Below, piece by piece: positions 8,660 through 16,379 of a stretch of 35,965 nt of DNA. Every line of letters starts with the position of its first letter. Within the stretch, counting starts at the first letter, position 1. The position numbers were made by a program, and so were the translations under genes. The notes under the pieces were generated by a model that was not told where the DNA came from, ran no database searches, and saw only the letters and a program-made list of their open reading frames with translations. The DNA is taken from the NCBI GenBank assembly GCA_964431735.1, contig CAYSLJ010000070.1, positions 1-35,965 on the forward strand, read 5' to 3'. The DNA comes from CALARM01 sp964431735 (lineage in GTDB: Bacteria > Vulcanimicrobiota > SpSt-956 > JAKJGF01).

Positions 8660-9424
8660 ATTTAACTTTTTCAAAGCCTCTATGGCAGTATCTTTTAAAT
8701 AAATCGAATCATTTTCTAAAAACCTGAGTATTTCCTCTCTGACTGATATATCACCTATATCTCCGAGTGATCTGATACAGGCCTGTTTTACTATTACCGA
8801 ACTGTCATGTCTCAGGAGATAGACGATTTTTTTCAGTGCTTTTTCACATTTTAATTTTCCGAGCAGTTCCACAGAAAGTGCTTTTATGAGGTTATTTTTC
8901 TCTTCTGTCTTTTCCATAAGTAAACCAGTTACTTCCTCTCCCATAGACAATATTATATCTTCCGCACTCTGCATCTGTCTTATATGTCCTTTAAGGATGG
9001 AATTAAGAAGAAAAGGAACAGTTCTTATACCTATGAGCCTGAGGGCAGTTTTTGCGCTGTTTCTGATATCAGGATCCACAAGTTTCAGCATATCTATCAG
9101 ATAAGGTATTGATTCTTCCGATGATATTTCACCTATAACCGCACAGGCTTTATTTCTTATCTGACTCCGGCTGTCTCCCAGTGCTTCCAGAAGAATAGCC
9201 ATGGATCTCTTACTTTTTATTTCTTTCAATACAGATATGGCTCCCAGTTTTGCCACAGGTAAGGAGTCATCTTTTATTATTTTCTCGATGGAATCTAAAG
9301 AAGCCTCTCCCAGTTTTATTAAAGCTTCTTCGGCTTTTTCTCTTATATGTATATTCCGGGATGATAAATCCTTTGACAGGAGATCTGCACTTATTTCTTC
9401 AAGTTTCCATGTTTCTTTTTTCAT
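8648..9424 (-). CDS. HEAT-repeat protein
   Basis: This 258-residue protein is built almost entirely of alpha-helical HEAT/PBS-lyase-type repeats. Recurrent words are EEALIKLGEASLDSI, GAISVLKEIKSKRSMAIL, KACAVIGEISSEESIPYLI and ACIRSLGDIGDISVREEIL, each about 31-37 residues. Such solenoids are protein interaction scaffolds, and no catalytic residue is apparent. Its ATG (9422-9424) overlaps the stop of the upstream S9 peptidase gene as ATGA, so the two are very likely co-translated. The last codons and the stop run into a GTGAAAA heptad tract. Confidence 0.9.
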   Translation of the reverse strand: MKKETWKLEEISADLLSKDLSSRNIHIREKAEEALIKLGEASLDSIEKIIKDDSLPVAKLGAISVLKEIKSKRSMAILLEALGDSRSQIRNKACAVIGEISSEESIPYLIDMLKLVDPDIRNSAKTALRLIGIRTVPFLLNSILKGHIRQMQSAEDIILSMGEEVTGLLMEKTEEKNNLIKALSVELLGKLKCEKALKKIVYLLRHDSSVIVKQACIRSLGDIGDISVREEILRFLENDSIYLKDTAIEALKKLNREK

Positions 9425-11187
9425 GTTAATTTCCTGACAAGAAAGTCTGACATTACACTGTATCTTTTCATATCACTCTCTGATTTCAGAGCACGATGGC
9501 CTTCATCCTGAAAAAGAAAAACTTCAAATTCTTTGCCATATTTTTTCAGTTTTTCCACAAGTTGCTCCATTTCCGACACGGGGACTCTCACATCTTTCTC
9601 GTTATAAATCAACAGTAATTGAGCCTTCAGGTGTTCTATAAAATTAACAGGTGATCTGTCATAATAAAAAACTTCGTCTTTTTCCGGCTCAGAGAAACCA
9701 TATTTATCTATGAGGAGATTTCTCATCCATGATGTCGTGTTTTTATAAAAACTGGCAAGATTTACAGGCCCCACTGCATTTATTCCTGCTGTCCACAGGT
9801 CAGGATATTTGACTGAAGCCATCATGGTTATATATCCTCCGTAACTGCCTCCGCCTATGGCTATTTTCTCTATAAAACCAAGTCCACGGAGATATGCCGC
9901 AGCAGAAACTACATCGTCCAGGTCAGGGCCTCCCCAGTTTCTGTAAAGGGCATACTCAAAATCTCTTCCCTGTCCCGTACTCCCTCTTATATTGGGAGCA
10001 AGAACTGCTATGCCCCGGGACACCATAAGCTGCATAAAAGGGTTCCATCCGTTAAAATGCTGACTCGCAGGGCCTCCATGAAGCCATAACAGACATGGAT
10101 AAGTAGCGGATTCTGACGGTTTATAAAAAAAAGCAGGAATCTTTTTATTATCAGAAGATTTATAATAAATTAATTCTGCTTCTGCCATTTCTGTTTCATC
10201 CACTCCCGAAGGAGCAGAACAGGTAAGTCTTTTTATGTTGTTATCAGAAGAGGAGACAAAGATTTCAGGAGCTATAGAGGAACTGTGATATCTGAAAGCA
10301 ATACTCTGTCCGTCACGGGACCACTGAGCTCCCGATGTGACCCCTCCGGCAAATCCTGCTCTCTCGCTTTTCTGTGCAGGAATATTAAAGACCTTCAGAT
10401 CCATATTCCCTTCCCTGTTTGAAATATAGAGGATATCCTTCCCATCGGGAGACCATTCGGGAAGATTCTGTTCATATGGTTCCTCTGGAAGCCATGTTAT
10501 ATTTCCGCCGGGGAAAGAGATAATACCGATTCGTTTTACTCCTTCGTTATCTGACACAAATACTATTGATTTACCGTCACGAGACCATCTGGGATAGGAA
10601 TTTACACCTTTCAGGTCGGGAGTAAGATTTAATATATTTCCGTATTCAAGAGATATTACGGCAATATGTCCCTCTTTTTTGCCTGTCATGGAAAAAAAAG
10701 CTATATGATTGCCATCGGGAGACCACCGGACATCTCTTTTTAATTCCCCGGAATCTGTTATCTGTTCGTCTCTGCCTGTATCTGTTGAAATTATATGGAT
10801 ATTATATTTTTTGTCTATTTTTTCAATACAGACAATCTTTTCACTGTGAGGGCACCAGTCCATGTCGGTAATTTCGATAATTCCTTTTGCAGGAAATGTT
10901 TTTACAGATCTTCCTCTGGAATCTGTAACGGAAAGATTGTATTTTTCACTGCCATCTTTTTCCGAGAGAAATGCTATTTTTTGTCCGTCAGGAGATACCT
11001 TGAAATTCATTACATTCCCGGAAAATACTGTAACCTGCTTCGGATAACTTTCATTCAGGTTTATTTCCCATATATCCCATGTACCGTTAATATCAGTTGT
11101 AAAATAAACAGAGGAATTGTCTTTATTCCAGTGGAAAAGGCCGATTTTTTTTATAGATGACAGAAGTTCTACAGGTATTTCTCTCAT
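9421..11187 (-). CDS. S9 family (prolyl oligopeptidase-like) serine peptidase with TolB-type propeller
   Basis: This is a 588-residue protein. Residues ~20-330 form a beta-propeller with recurrent W-S-x-D-G-x-x-I motifs (WSPDGNHIAF, WSRDGKSIVF, WSPDGKDILY, WSRDGQSIAF). The C-terminal alpha/beta hydrolase has the oxyanion-side HGGPA at 370-374 and the nucleophile S448 in GGGSYGG. The acid is D532 in NEKDVRVP and the base H564 in DEGHRA. The complete triad implies an active dipeptidyl/acylaminoacyl-peptidase-type enzyme acting on short peptides. No signal peptide is visible, so it is probably cytoplasmic. A heptad array ends 16 bases before the start. The gene overlaps the HEAT gene by ATGA. 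Confidence 0.93.
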   Translation of the reverse strand: MREIPVELLSSIKKIGLFHWNKDNSSVYFTTDINGTWDIWEINLNESYPKQVTVFSGNVMNFKVSPDGQKIAFLSEKDGSEKYNLSVTDSRGRSVKTFPAKGIIEITDMDWCPHSEKIVCIEKIDKKYNIHIISTDTGRDEQITDSGELKRDVRWSPDGNHIAFFSMTGKKEGHIAVISLEYGNILNLTPDLKGVNSYPRWSRDGKSIVFVSDNEGVKRIGIISFPGGNITWLPEEPYEQNLPEWSPDGKDILYISNREGNMDLKVFNIPAQKSERAGFAGGVTSGAQWSRDGQSIAFRYHSSSIAPEIFVSSSDNNIKRLTCSAPSGVDETEMAEAELIYYKSSDNKKIPAFFYKPSESATYPCLLWLHGGPASQHFNGWNPFMQLMVSRGIAVLAPNIRGSTGQGRDFEYALYRNWGGPDLDDVVSAAAYLRGLGFIEKIAIGGGSYGGYITMMASVKYPDLWTAGINAVGPVNLASFYKNTTSWMRNLLIDKYGFSEPEKDEVFYYDRSPVNFIEHLKAQLLLIYNEKDVRVPVSEMEQLVEKLKKYGKEFEVFLFQDEGHRALKSESDMKRYSVMSDFLVRKLT

Positions 11188-11203
11188 AATAGAATTCTTC
11201 TTT

Positions 11204-11233
11204 CGTGACCCGTGACGCGTAACGCGTGACGCG
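11204..11233 (-). repeat. Heptad array (CGTRACG type) upstream of the S9 peptidase gene
   Basis: Four 7-bp units (one is CGTGACC) sit 16 bases before the peptidase start, reading CGTCACG/CGTTACG toward the gene. Confidence 0.9.
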
Positions 11234-11345
11234 AGAAATATAAATCTATAGATGGATTATTCGACATAAAGAAATATATTTCCTTGAAATGGATTCTTTG
11301 AATAAAATAAAAGGATTATTTCACGATTCAGGAGAATAAAGTTAC

Positions 11346-11383
11346 TCTGTAGACGACAGTATATCTGTAGACGACATTATAAT
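11346..11383 (+). promoter_or_regulatory. Operator-like 13-bp direct repeats beside a -10 box, in the S9/TPR divergent gap
   Basis: TCTGTAGACGACA occurs exactly at 11346-11358 and 11364-11376, 18 bp apart. A consensus TATAAT (11378-11383) follows the second copy directly, with no recognisable -35 at the right distance. Two in-line copies covering the -35 and spacer region suit binding by an activator or repressor for the TPR gene. The rest of the gap, 11234-11345, is AT-rich and contains only a 12-bp palindrome, GAAATATATTTC, at 11271-11282. Confidence 0.45.
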
Positions 11384-11417
11384 TACCCGGCAATGCACAA
11401 ACGGTCAGTTATAAACC

Positions 11418-11445
11418 CGTCACGCGTCACGCGTTACGCGTCACG
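11418..11445 (+). repeat. Heptad array (CGTYACG type) upstream of the TPR gene
   Basis: Four units, CGTCACG, CGTCACG, CGTTACG and CGTCACG, end 20 bases before the ATG, just ahead of the SD AAGGAG. The orientation is opposite on the plus strand to the array at 11204, as expected because this gene is on the plus strand. Confidence 0.92.
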
Positions 11446-11465
11446 AATATAAAAAGGAGTCACCT

Positions 11466-12776
11466 ATGTTCTGTCCGAAATGCAATAAAAAATTCAGTGA
11501 TTTTGAAACTATTTGCCCGACATGTCTGGTAGAACTTAAAGATGAATTTTTAACAGGCAGCAGGCCTGTCTCTAAAGTTATTCCTATAAGTGATGTAAAA
11601 GAAACAAGACATCTGCCTTATTCGGCCAGAAAACAGCATGTAACTCCATATCCTGAAATAAGTCCATATAATGCCACTCCTCCAGTTCAGAATAATAATT
11701 TTCCTGCAATTTTACTTATTTCCGGAGCTGTTGTGGCATTTTTCCTCACACTATTCATAGCAGTCCCTTATATACTCATCCAATGTAAAGAAGCATCATC
11801 TCTTCAGGAAAGCAAAGAGCATAAAAATAAAGCCCTGAATTATTACAGGAATAAACAGTACAGAGAAGCCATTACGGAATATGAAAAAGCTATAAAGAAA
11901 GATCCGAATGACTCTGTCAGTTATAATGATCTTGCAGATTGCTATTACTATCTTTCCGAATACGGCAAAGCAAAAGACTATTATTCAAAAAGTCTTTCTC
12001 TTGACCCGAATAATTATGAATCCCTTTATTATACGGGAAATTCTCTTTATTACGAAGGTAATTATAAAGAGGCACTTACTTATTATACAAAATCTCTTGA
12101 TAAAACCTCCAAACCCTATGATTGTTATGATGCGATGGCCATGTGCTATTATAATATGAAAGATTATAAATCTGCCGGAGACTATGCTCAGAAAGCCATA
12201 GATATCGACCCTTCAGGCGGTTCTCCCTATCTTACCATAGGGAATATTTATTATACCGGGGAAAATATAGATAAAGCTGACGAATATTATAATAAAGTCC
12301 CTTCTTCTTATTCCTGTTATTACGTTGCTCTTTATAATCTGGGCAATATTTATTATTACTATAAAAAAGATAATAAAAAGGCTCTAGATTATTATGAACA
12401 ATGTATCAAATTAAATCCTGATTATTATTACGGTAATTACAAATTAAGTCTTGTTTATTATGATACGGGAGAATTTGAAAAATCCATCGACCATGCCAGT
12501 AAAGCCCTGGAACAGGAACCGAATGATATTTACCTGATTAATAATATTGGAATAAATTATTATGGACTGAAAGATTATAATAAAGCAATGGAATATTACG
12601 AAAAGGTGTTAACTATTGATCCGAATTATCCCTATGTGTATTATAATATTGGCCTTATATACGAAGCAAAAAATGATAAAAAGAAAGCCCTGAAATATTA
12701 TAAAAAGGTTCTTGAACTGGATAAAACTGGCGATCTTCGTCCAGATACGGAGAAGAAAATTAAATCTCTCATGTAA
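11466..12776 (+). CDS. Zinc-ribbon, single-pass membrane TPR protein
   Basis: This is a 436-residue protein. Residues 3-20 form a zinc ribbon (CPKC ... CPTC). A linker follows, then a hydrophobic segment at ~79-101 (ILLISGAVVAFFLTLF) that should anchor the protein. From ~115 to the end there are about nine to ten tetratricopeptide repeats (YNDLADCYYYLSEYGKAKDYYSKSL, YYNIGLIYEAKNDKKKALKYY) rich in tyrosine. The topology is probably cytoplasmic N-terminus with periplasmic or surface TPRs, though this is an inference. TPRs mediate protein assembly, and the partner is unknown. The SD AAGGAG sits seven bases from ATG. It converges with the pentapeptide gene with 25 bp between stops. Confidence 0.9.
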   Translation: MFCPKCNKKFSDFETICPTCLVELKDEFLTGSRPVSKVIPISDVKETRHLPYSARKQHVTPYPEISPYNATPPVQNNNFPAILLISGAVVAFFLTLFIAVPYILIQCKEASSLQESKEHKNKALNYYRNKQYREAITEYEKAIKKDPNDSVSYNDLADCYYYLSEYGKAKDYYSKSLSLDPNNYESLYYTGNSLYYEGNYKEALTYYTKSLDKTSKPYDCYDAMAMCYYNMKDYKSAGDYAQKAIDIDPSGGSPYLTIGNIYYTGENIDKADEYYNKVPSSYSCYYVALYNLGNIYYYYKKDNKKALDYYEQCIKLNPDYYYGNYKLSLVYYDTGEFEKSIDHASKALEQEPNDIYLINNIGINYYGLKDYNKAMEYYEKVLTIDPNYPYVYYNIGLIYEAKNDKKKALKYYKKVLELDKTGDLRPDTEKKIKSLM

Positions 12777-12801
12777 AGAATTACGTATAAAAAAACACCT
12801 G

Positions 12802-13593
12802 TTAAATTCCTGTAGCCCCTTTCAGATTTGCTCTTGTGAGATCTGCTTTACTCAGATCTGTTTTACTGAGATCGACATTATTTAAATTGGCGCCTGTAAA
12901 ATTTGCACCTTCTATATTTGTGAGGCTTAAATCTGCACCTGTAAGATTTGTATAACTCAGATTGGAATTATTTAAATTTGCATCACTTAAATTTGCGTTG
13001 CTTAAATCTCCATAACTTAAATCTGCTCCCGTAAGATTTGCATGACAGAGTCTGGCTTTACCTATCCAGGTTTTACTGAGATCTGCTTCTGTCATATTTG
13101 CTCCCGACAGGTTACTTTCAGTCAAAAGAGCATTACTCATATTTGCCCTGTTAAGATCTGCTTTATTTAAATCGGCATAACTGAGATCACTGTAACTTAA
13201 ATTTGCATCTTTAAGGTTTGCTCTGCTTAAATCTGCATGAGTTAAATCAGAACCGTTCAAATCTTTTCCTTCAAGATCAATACATCTCAGGTCTGCATAA
13301 CTCAGAATGACATTTTTCAGATCAGTGCCTTCAAGATCTGCATAAAGAAGTCTGGCTTTATTCAAATTTGCACCTGTCAGGATAGCATTACTGAGATCGA
13401 CATTTGTAAGATCTGCATAACTGAGATCTGCTTCCGTTAAATTTGCTCCTGATAAAGTGGCATTTGACAGATCGGCGCATGACAGATTGGCACCGGCCAG
13501 ATTGGCTTCATGAAAATTTGCTCCTTTCAGGTCATGCCCTTTCATATCACTTCCGCTTAAATCTTTTTTACTCATATTTTCCGGTTCTGACAA
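12802..13593 (-). CDS. Pentapeptide-repeat protein
   Basis: This 263-residue protein consists almost wholly of A(D/N)LXX pentapeptides (ADLSNATLSGANLTEADLSY and so on), forming a right-handed quadrilateral beta-helix of about 11-12 coils. Members include QnrB-like and MfpA DNA-mimic proteins, but most have unknown roles. Nothing here singles out gyrase protection. The best start is TTG at 13593, eight bases after a strong AAAGGGGG. An internal ATG at 13575 (MSKKDLSG) is the alternative. A recognisable promoter (13679-13707) and a heptad array lie upstream. Confidence 0.93.
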   Translation of the reverse strand: MSEPENMSKKDLSGSDMKGHDLKGANFHEANLAGANLSCADLSNATLSGANLTEADLSYADLTNVDLSNAILTGANLNKARLLYADLEGTDLKNVILSYADLRCIDLEGKDLNGSDLTHADLSRANLKDANLSYSDLSYADLNKADLNRANMSNALLTESNLSGANMTEADLSKTWIGKARLCHANLTGADLSYGDLSNANLSDANLNNSNLSYTNLTGADLSLTNIEGANFTGANLNNVDLSKTDLSKADLTRANLKGATGI

Positions 13594-13612
13594 GATAATA
13601 TCCCCCTTTTGT

Positions 13613-13642
13613 CGTGACGCGTGACGCGTGACGCGTGACGCG
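13613..13642 (-). repeat. Heptad array (CGTGACG type) upstream of the pentapeptide gene
   Basis: Four CGTGACG units in a row (CGTCACG toward the gene) end 19 bases from the TTG start. The array lies between the promoter and the SD. Confidence 0.92.
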
Positions 13643-13678
13643 AGGATTCTGCATATGGCTGTTTACAGGTATGATATA

Positions 13679-13707
13679 ATGATAATACGAGAAGATGTAA
13701 AAGTCAA
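13679..13707 (-). promoter_or_regulatory. Sigma-70-type promoter for the pentapeptide gene
   Basis: The minus strand reads TTGACT (13707-13702), a 17-base spacer, then TATCAT (13684-13679). The predicted start of transcription is near 13672, so the array at 13613-13642 would be in the 5' untranslated RNA. Confidence 0.6.
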
Positions 13708-13747
13708 TTAAGGAGTGAAAAGTGAGTTGTGAAAAGTGAGGGGTGAA
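13708..13747. repeat. GTGA-type heptad tract between divergent genes
   Basis: Units GTGAAAA, GTGAGTT, GTGAAAA and GTGAGGG follow in register on the plus strand. It lies between the pentapeptide promoter and the array of the 80-codon gene, and is not at a gene end. Confidence 0.75.
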
Positions 13748-13753
13748 TTTACC

Positions 13754-13781
13754 CGTCACGCGTTACGCGTTACGCGTCACG
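13754..13781 (+). repeat. Heptad array (CGTYACG type) upstream of the 80-codon gene
   Basis: CGTCACG, CGTTACG, CGTTACG and CGTCACG end 28 bases before ATG 13810, oriented toward that ORF. This placement supports the ORF being a gene. Confidence 0.9.
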
Positions 13782-13809
13782 ATTATAGCATTACCTATCA
13801 CGAACAAAT

Positions 13810-14052
13810 ATGCTTTCAGATTTCAGCCAGTTTCTCATATCAGATCCTGTAATGAAAGGCATAAAAAAACCTTCTGTTTCTATGGAAAAAACAGAAGATT
13901 TTTCACCTGTTGAAAGATTTCAGGAAAGAGGTATGGTCGGCAACACCGGATTTTCCGGCATATGTTCCGGCCCGAAACCTCTTGCCATGATGGATGACGG
14001 CCAGATTTTTGAATATTCCAGAGAACATGGCACACGCAAATTAGAGCAGTAA
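13810..14052 (+). CDS. Small hypothetical protein (80 residues)
   Basis: I do not recognise this protein. It is soluble-looking, with no membrane segment or cysteine pair (one Cys), and has a GNTGFSGICSGPKPLAMMDDG stretch and a polar C-terminus (YSREHGTRKLEQ). The SD is weak. The main support for it being real is a heptad array in the standard place and orientation upstream, a conventional codon mix, and a GCATCAC array filling the gap after its stop. It is transcribed toward the secreted-protein gene. Confidence 0.55.
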   Translation: MLSDFSQFLISDPVMKGIKKPSVSMEKTEDFSPVERFQERGMVGNTGFSGICSGPKPLAMMDDGQIFEYSREHGTRKLEQ

Positions 14053-14062
14053 CATTCCCCTA

Positions 14063-14128
14063 TCACATCACGCATAACGCATCACGCATCACGCATCACG
14101 CATTACGCATCACACATTACGCATCACG
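14063..14128. repeat. GCATCAC heptad array between convergent gene ends
   Basis: About nine 7-bp units of CGCATCA/CGCATAA/CGCATTA fill the entire gap between the 80-codon gene stop (14052) and the stop of the secreted-protein gene (14130). This is the only long GCATCAC array here not joined to a CGTCACG array. Confidence 0.9.
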
Positions 14129-14129
14129 T

Positions 14130-14882
14130 CTACAAAACATCTTTCCCTGTAAAATCCTGTTCAAAACTATAAAAAACATTACCGGATGTATCAACAAGAT
14201 CCGCTTTTACCTGAAAATAATTCATGCCAAGATATGGGTTAGGGCCGTATATAAAATAATCTCTGCTTAAATAGTTTTTAGCTTTCAGTCCTTTTTCTTC
14301 CCAGAATTTTATCTGTTCATAATTATCACTCTGAGAGGGTCTTATATAAAGAATTATAGCATAAGGTTCACTTATATTATTTACTCCGTTATTGTGTAAT
14401 TTCACCCTGAGATTTATCTTCTCTCCCCTGCTTATTATTATGATTTTTTCTATAGTAAGATGGGACAGATTTGTTGAAGTTACACCGGTCTGAACATTTT
14501 TACCGGTGCCGGGAGAAGTATCATTACCGTAAAGATATGATTTCGGATCTCCCTGAAGAATTTTAATTTTAACTGCAGACAACAGGTTTTTACTCCAGTA
14601 ACCTTCAAACCAGATTTTATCACCCAGTCGAATGTCTTCAAAATTCAAAAAATTATTGTCTATTTTTATTTCAGTAGAATCATTTATTTTCAGAGTTATT
14701 GAACCATAGTCTACTGTATCCACTTTGAGAGTTTTATTATCTTCGTCTATAGATTTAACTGCACCTGCATTTATACATTTCCCTGTATTTGCAGGATTTC
14801 TGTCATCTCCCGGCATCTGTGCCATAAGGGATGATATAAGAAGCATGAAGATGGATAATATGATAAAAGATTTTTTAAACAT
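14130..14882 (-). CDS. Secreted protein with DUF5666-like and CARDB-like parts
   Basis: The frame is open to 15014, but the upstream part is translated repeat DNA. The proper start is ATG 14882, seven bases after AAAGGAGG, giving 250 residues. The N-terminus MFKKSFIILSIFMLLISSLMAQ is a Sec signal peptide with a likely cut after LMA. Residues ~30-105 (GAVKSIDEDNKTLKVD ... GDKIWFEGYW) look like a small beta-barrel of the DUF5666 kind. Residues ~145-245 (KINLRVKLHNNGVNNISEPY ... YFQVKADLVDTSGN) resemble a CARDB/Ig-like adhesion or binding domain. It is probably periplasmic or surface, with no enzymatic motif seen. Confidence 0.72.
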   Translation of the reverse strand: MFKKSFIILSIFMLLISSLMAQMPGDDRNPANTGKCINAGAVKSIDEDNKTLKVDTVDYGSITLKINDSTEIKIDNNFLNFEDIRLGDKIWFEGYWSKNLLSAVKIKILQGDPKSYLYGNDTSPGTGKNVQTGVTSTNLSHLTIEKIIIISRGEKINLRVKLHNNGVNNISEPYAIILYIRPSQSDNYEQIKFWEEKGLKAKNYLSRDYFIYGPNPYLGMNYFQVKADLVDTSGNVFYSFEQDFTGKDVL

Positions 14883-14900
14883 TATAATTCCTCCTTTAAT

Positions 14901-15036
14901 CGTGACGCGTAACGCGTAACGCGTGACGGGTGGTTCGTAATGCGTGATGCGTAATGCGTGATGCGTTTTTTCACCGGTACCGGGCAAACACAGTGGTTCT
15001 CCCCTACTCTTCACTTTTCACTACTCACTACTCACC
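14901..15036 (-). repeat. Composite heptad module between the permease and secreted-protein genes
   Basis: Read on the minus strand from the permease stop: GTGAGTA/GTGAAAA units (15036-15007), a short TAGGGG...CCACTGTG...CCGGTACCGG segment, GCATCAC/GCATTAC units (14966-14935), a CCACC spacer, then CGTCACG/CGTTACG units ending at 14901, 18 bases from the ATG. The same order is seen at 23149-23268. Confidence 0.9.
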
Positions 15037-15040
15037 GTTC

Positions 15041-15988
15041 TTACCCTCTTTCTTCCCTCACATAAGGTATACCAAGGGCTGCCGGTGCTCCAATTCTTCT
15101 TTTTGCTGCACCTTTTGTGGCTATCAATAAGACAAGTATTGTAAATATATATGGTAACATTTTAAGGAGCGGTGCAGGTATATTGGCTATACCTGTTGCC
15201 TGAATTCTGAGTTGCAGCGCATCTACCCCTCCAAATAAATAGGCGCCTGCTGCCGCTTTTACGGGATTCCATGTAGCAAATATCACAAGGGCAATGGCAA
15301 TCCATCCCCTTCCTGCGCTCATATCCTGAACCCACATGGGTGTATAGGCAAGAGATAAATATACACCTCCGAGACCGCACAGGAGTCCTCCTGTAAATAT
15401 ATAGAGGTATCTTACCAGTGAAACATTAATACCGAGAGAGTCTGCCGTCCTCGGATTTTCTCCTACAGATCTCATGTACAGACCCGGTCTTGTTTTAAAT
15501 ATATAAAAATAACAGAGAGGTATAAGCACATAGGAAAGATAGATAAGTATATCCTGATTGAATAATATGTTACCTATTACGGGAATTTTTGATAGTACAG
15601 GTATTGCTATTGGAGTAAAACCTTTTGTGGGAATCCCTACAAGATTTTTACCAAAAAGTCCGCTCAGGCCTGTACCAAATATGGTAAGAGCTATACCGCT
15701 CACTACCTGGTTTGCTCTCAGAGTTACCGTAAGAAAAGCATGTATGAGGCTTATCAGCCCTCCTGCCAGTACACCTGCAAGAACTCCGAGAAAAAGACTT
15801 CCCGTATAATGATTTACGGCATATCCCGATACGGCGCCTGTCAGAATCATGCCTTCAAGACCCAGATTGAGGACTCCTGATTTTTCAGTAAATATTTCTC
15901 CCACTGTCGCAAAGAGCACAGGTGTTCCCGATCTTATAGCTGCCGCCAGTATTGAAACTATGAGTATAAACAGTTCTCCGTCATTCAT
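15041..15988 (-). CDS. ABC transporter permease, nucleoside/BMP type (NupQ/YufQ-like)
   Basis: This 315-residue integral membrane protein of the RbsC/BPD_transp_2 family has about eight to ten hydrophobic helices. The signature GEIFTEKSGVLNLGLEGMIL near residue 30 and the loop GENPRTADSLGINV (near 170), which couples to the ATPase, are typical of purine-nucleoside uptake permeases such as B. subtilis NupQ. Neither the ATPase (NupO), the second permease (NupP) nor the BmpA binding protein is present in the flanking genes, which is unusual. There is no clear SD. A TTGCAT-N17-TAAAAT match lies just upstream of ATG and could even give a nearly leaderless message (inference). Confidence 0.88.
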   Translation of the reverse strand: MNDGELFILIVSILAAAIRSGTPVLFATVGEIFTEKSGVLNLGLEGMILTGAVSGYAVNHYTGSLFLGVLAGVLAGGLISLIHAFLTVTLRANQVVSGIALTIFGTGLSGLFGKNLVGIPTKGFTPIAIPVLSKIPVIGNILFNQDILIYLSYVLIPLCYFYIFKTRPGLYMRSVGENPRTADSLGINVSLVRYLYIFTGGLLCGLGGVYLSLAYTPMWVQDMSAGRGWIAIALVIFATWNPVKAAAGAYLFGGVDALQLRIQATGIANIPAPLLKMLPYIFTILVLLIATKGAAKRRIGAPAALGIPYVREERG

Positions 15989-16041
15989 AATTAGTATTTT
16001 ATATTAATTTTATCGTCTATGCAATAGGTTTATATGAGAAT

Positions 16042-16070
16042 CGTAACGCGTAACGCGTAACGCGTGACGG
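16042..16070 (-). repeat. Heptad array (CGTAACG type) upstream of the permease gene
   Basis: Four units (three CGTAACG, one CGTGACG) end 53 bases before the permease start, reading CGTTACG toward the gene. Confidence 0.9.
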
Positions 16071-16202
16071 GAGGACACCCTTTATTACATGCTTATGGTC
16101 AGGTCAATAATTACTGACGCCTGATAGCGATTGCGTTTAAATAATGAATCTACCGGTCGTAAAAAAAACACTATTAAAATTGACTTATCAGAGCCATTAT
16201 GA

Positions 16203-16293
16203 TAATTTAAAGGTATAGAAATTTTTATTTTTAATGGCCTAAAATAAAGATTTAGATAAAAATTAAGTAAAGGCAGTTTATCTAAATAATTTA
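16203..16293. repeat. AT-rich interspersed repeat, copy C (inverted relative to A and B)
   Basis: The reverse complement matches copies A and B with a few A/G and C/T changes, and extends into the AAAAATxAAA...CTATAC flank seen at copy B. TTTAGATAAA (16251-16260) and TTTATCTAAA (16277-16286) are a perfect 10-bp inverted repeat with a 16-nt loop. The rest of the gap 16072-16379 shows only a possible TTGACT (16180-16185), with a GATAAT 15 bases later. Confidence 0.82.
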
Positions 16294-16328
16294 TTTATAG
16301 TAATATATTTAATCAAAGTCTTTACTCT

Positions 16329-16358
16329 CGCGTGACGCGTTACGCGTAACGCGTCACG
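16329..16358 (+). repeat. Heptad array upstream of the kinase gene, a perfect palindrome
   Basis: The 28 bases 16331-16358 equal their own reverse complement: two CGTGACG/CGTTACG units followed by their mirror CGTAACG/CGTCACG. The array ends 21 bases before the start codon, ahead of an AGAGG SD. Confidence 0.92.
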
Positions 16359-16379
16359 AATCAAAAGAGGTATTCTCTG

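Noticed and set aside
13568..13759. 63-codon minus-strand ORF overlapping the pentapeptide start
   Set aside because: It translates the heptad arrays (TRHASRVTTKGG) and conflicts with the promoter and SD found there.
14883..15014. N-terminal extension of the secreted-protein gene
   Set aside because: The extension encodes repeat DNA. The strong SD and signal peptide set the start at 14882.
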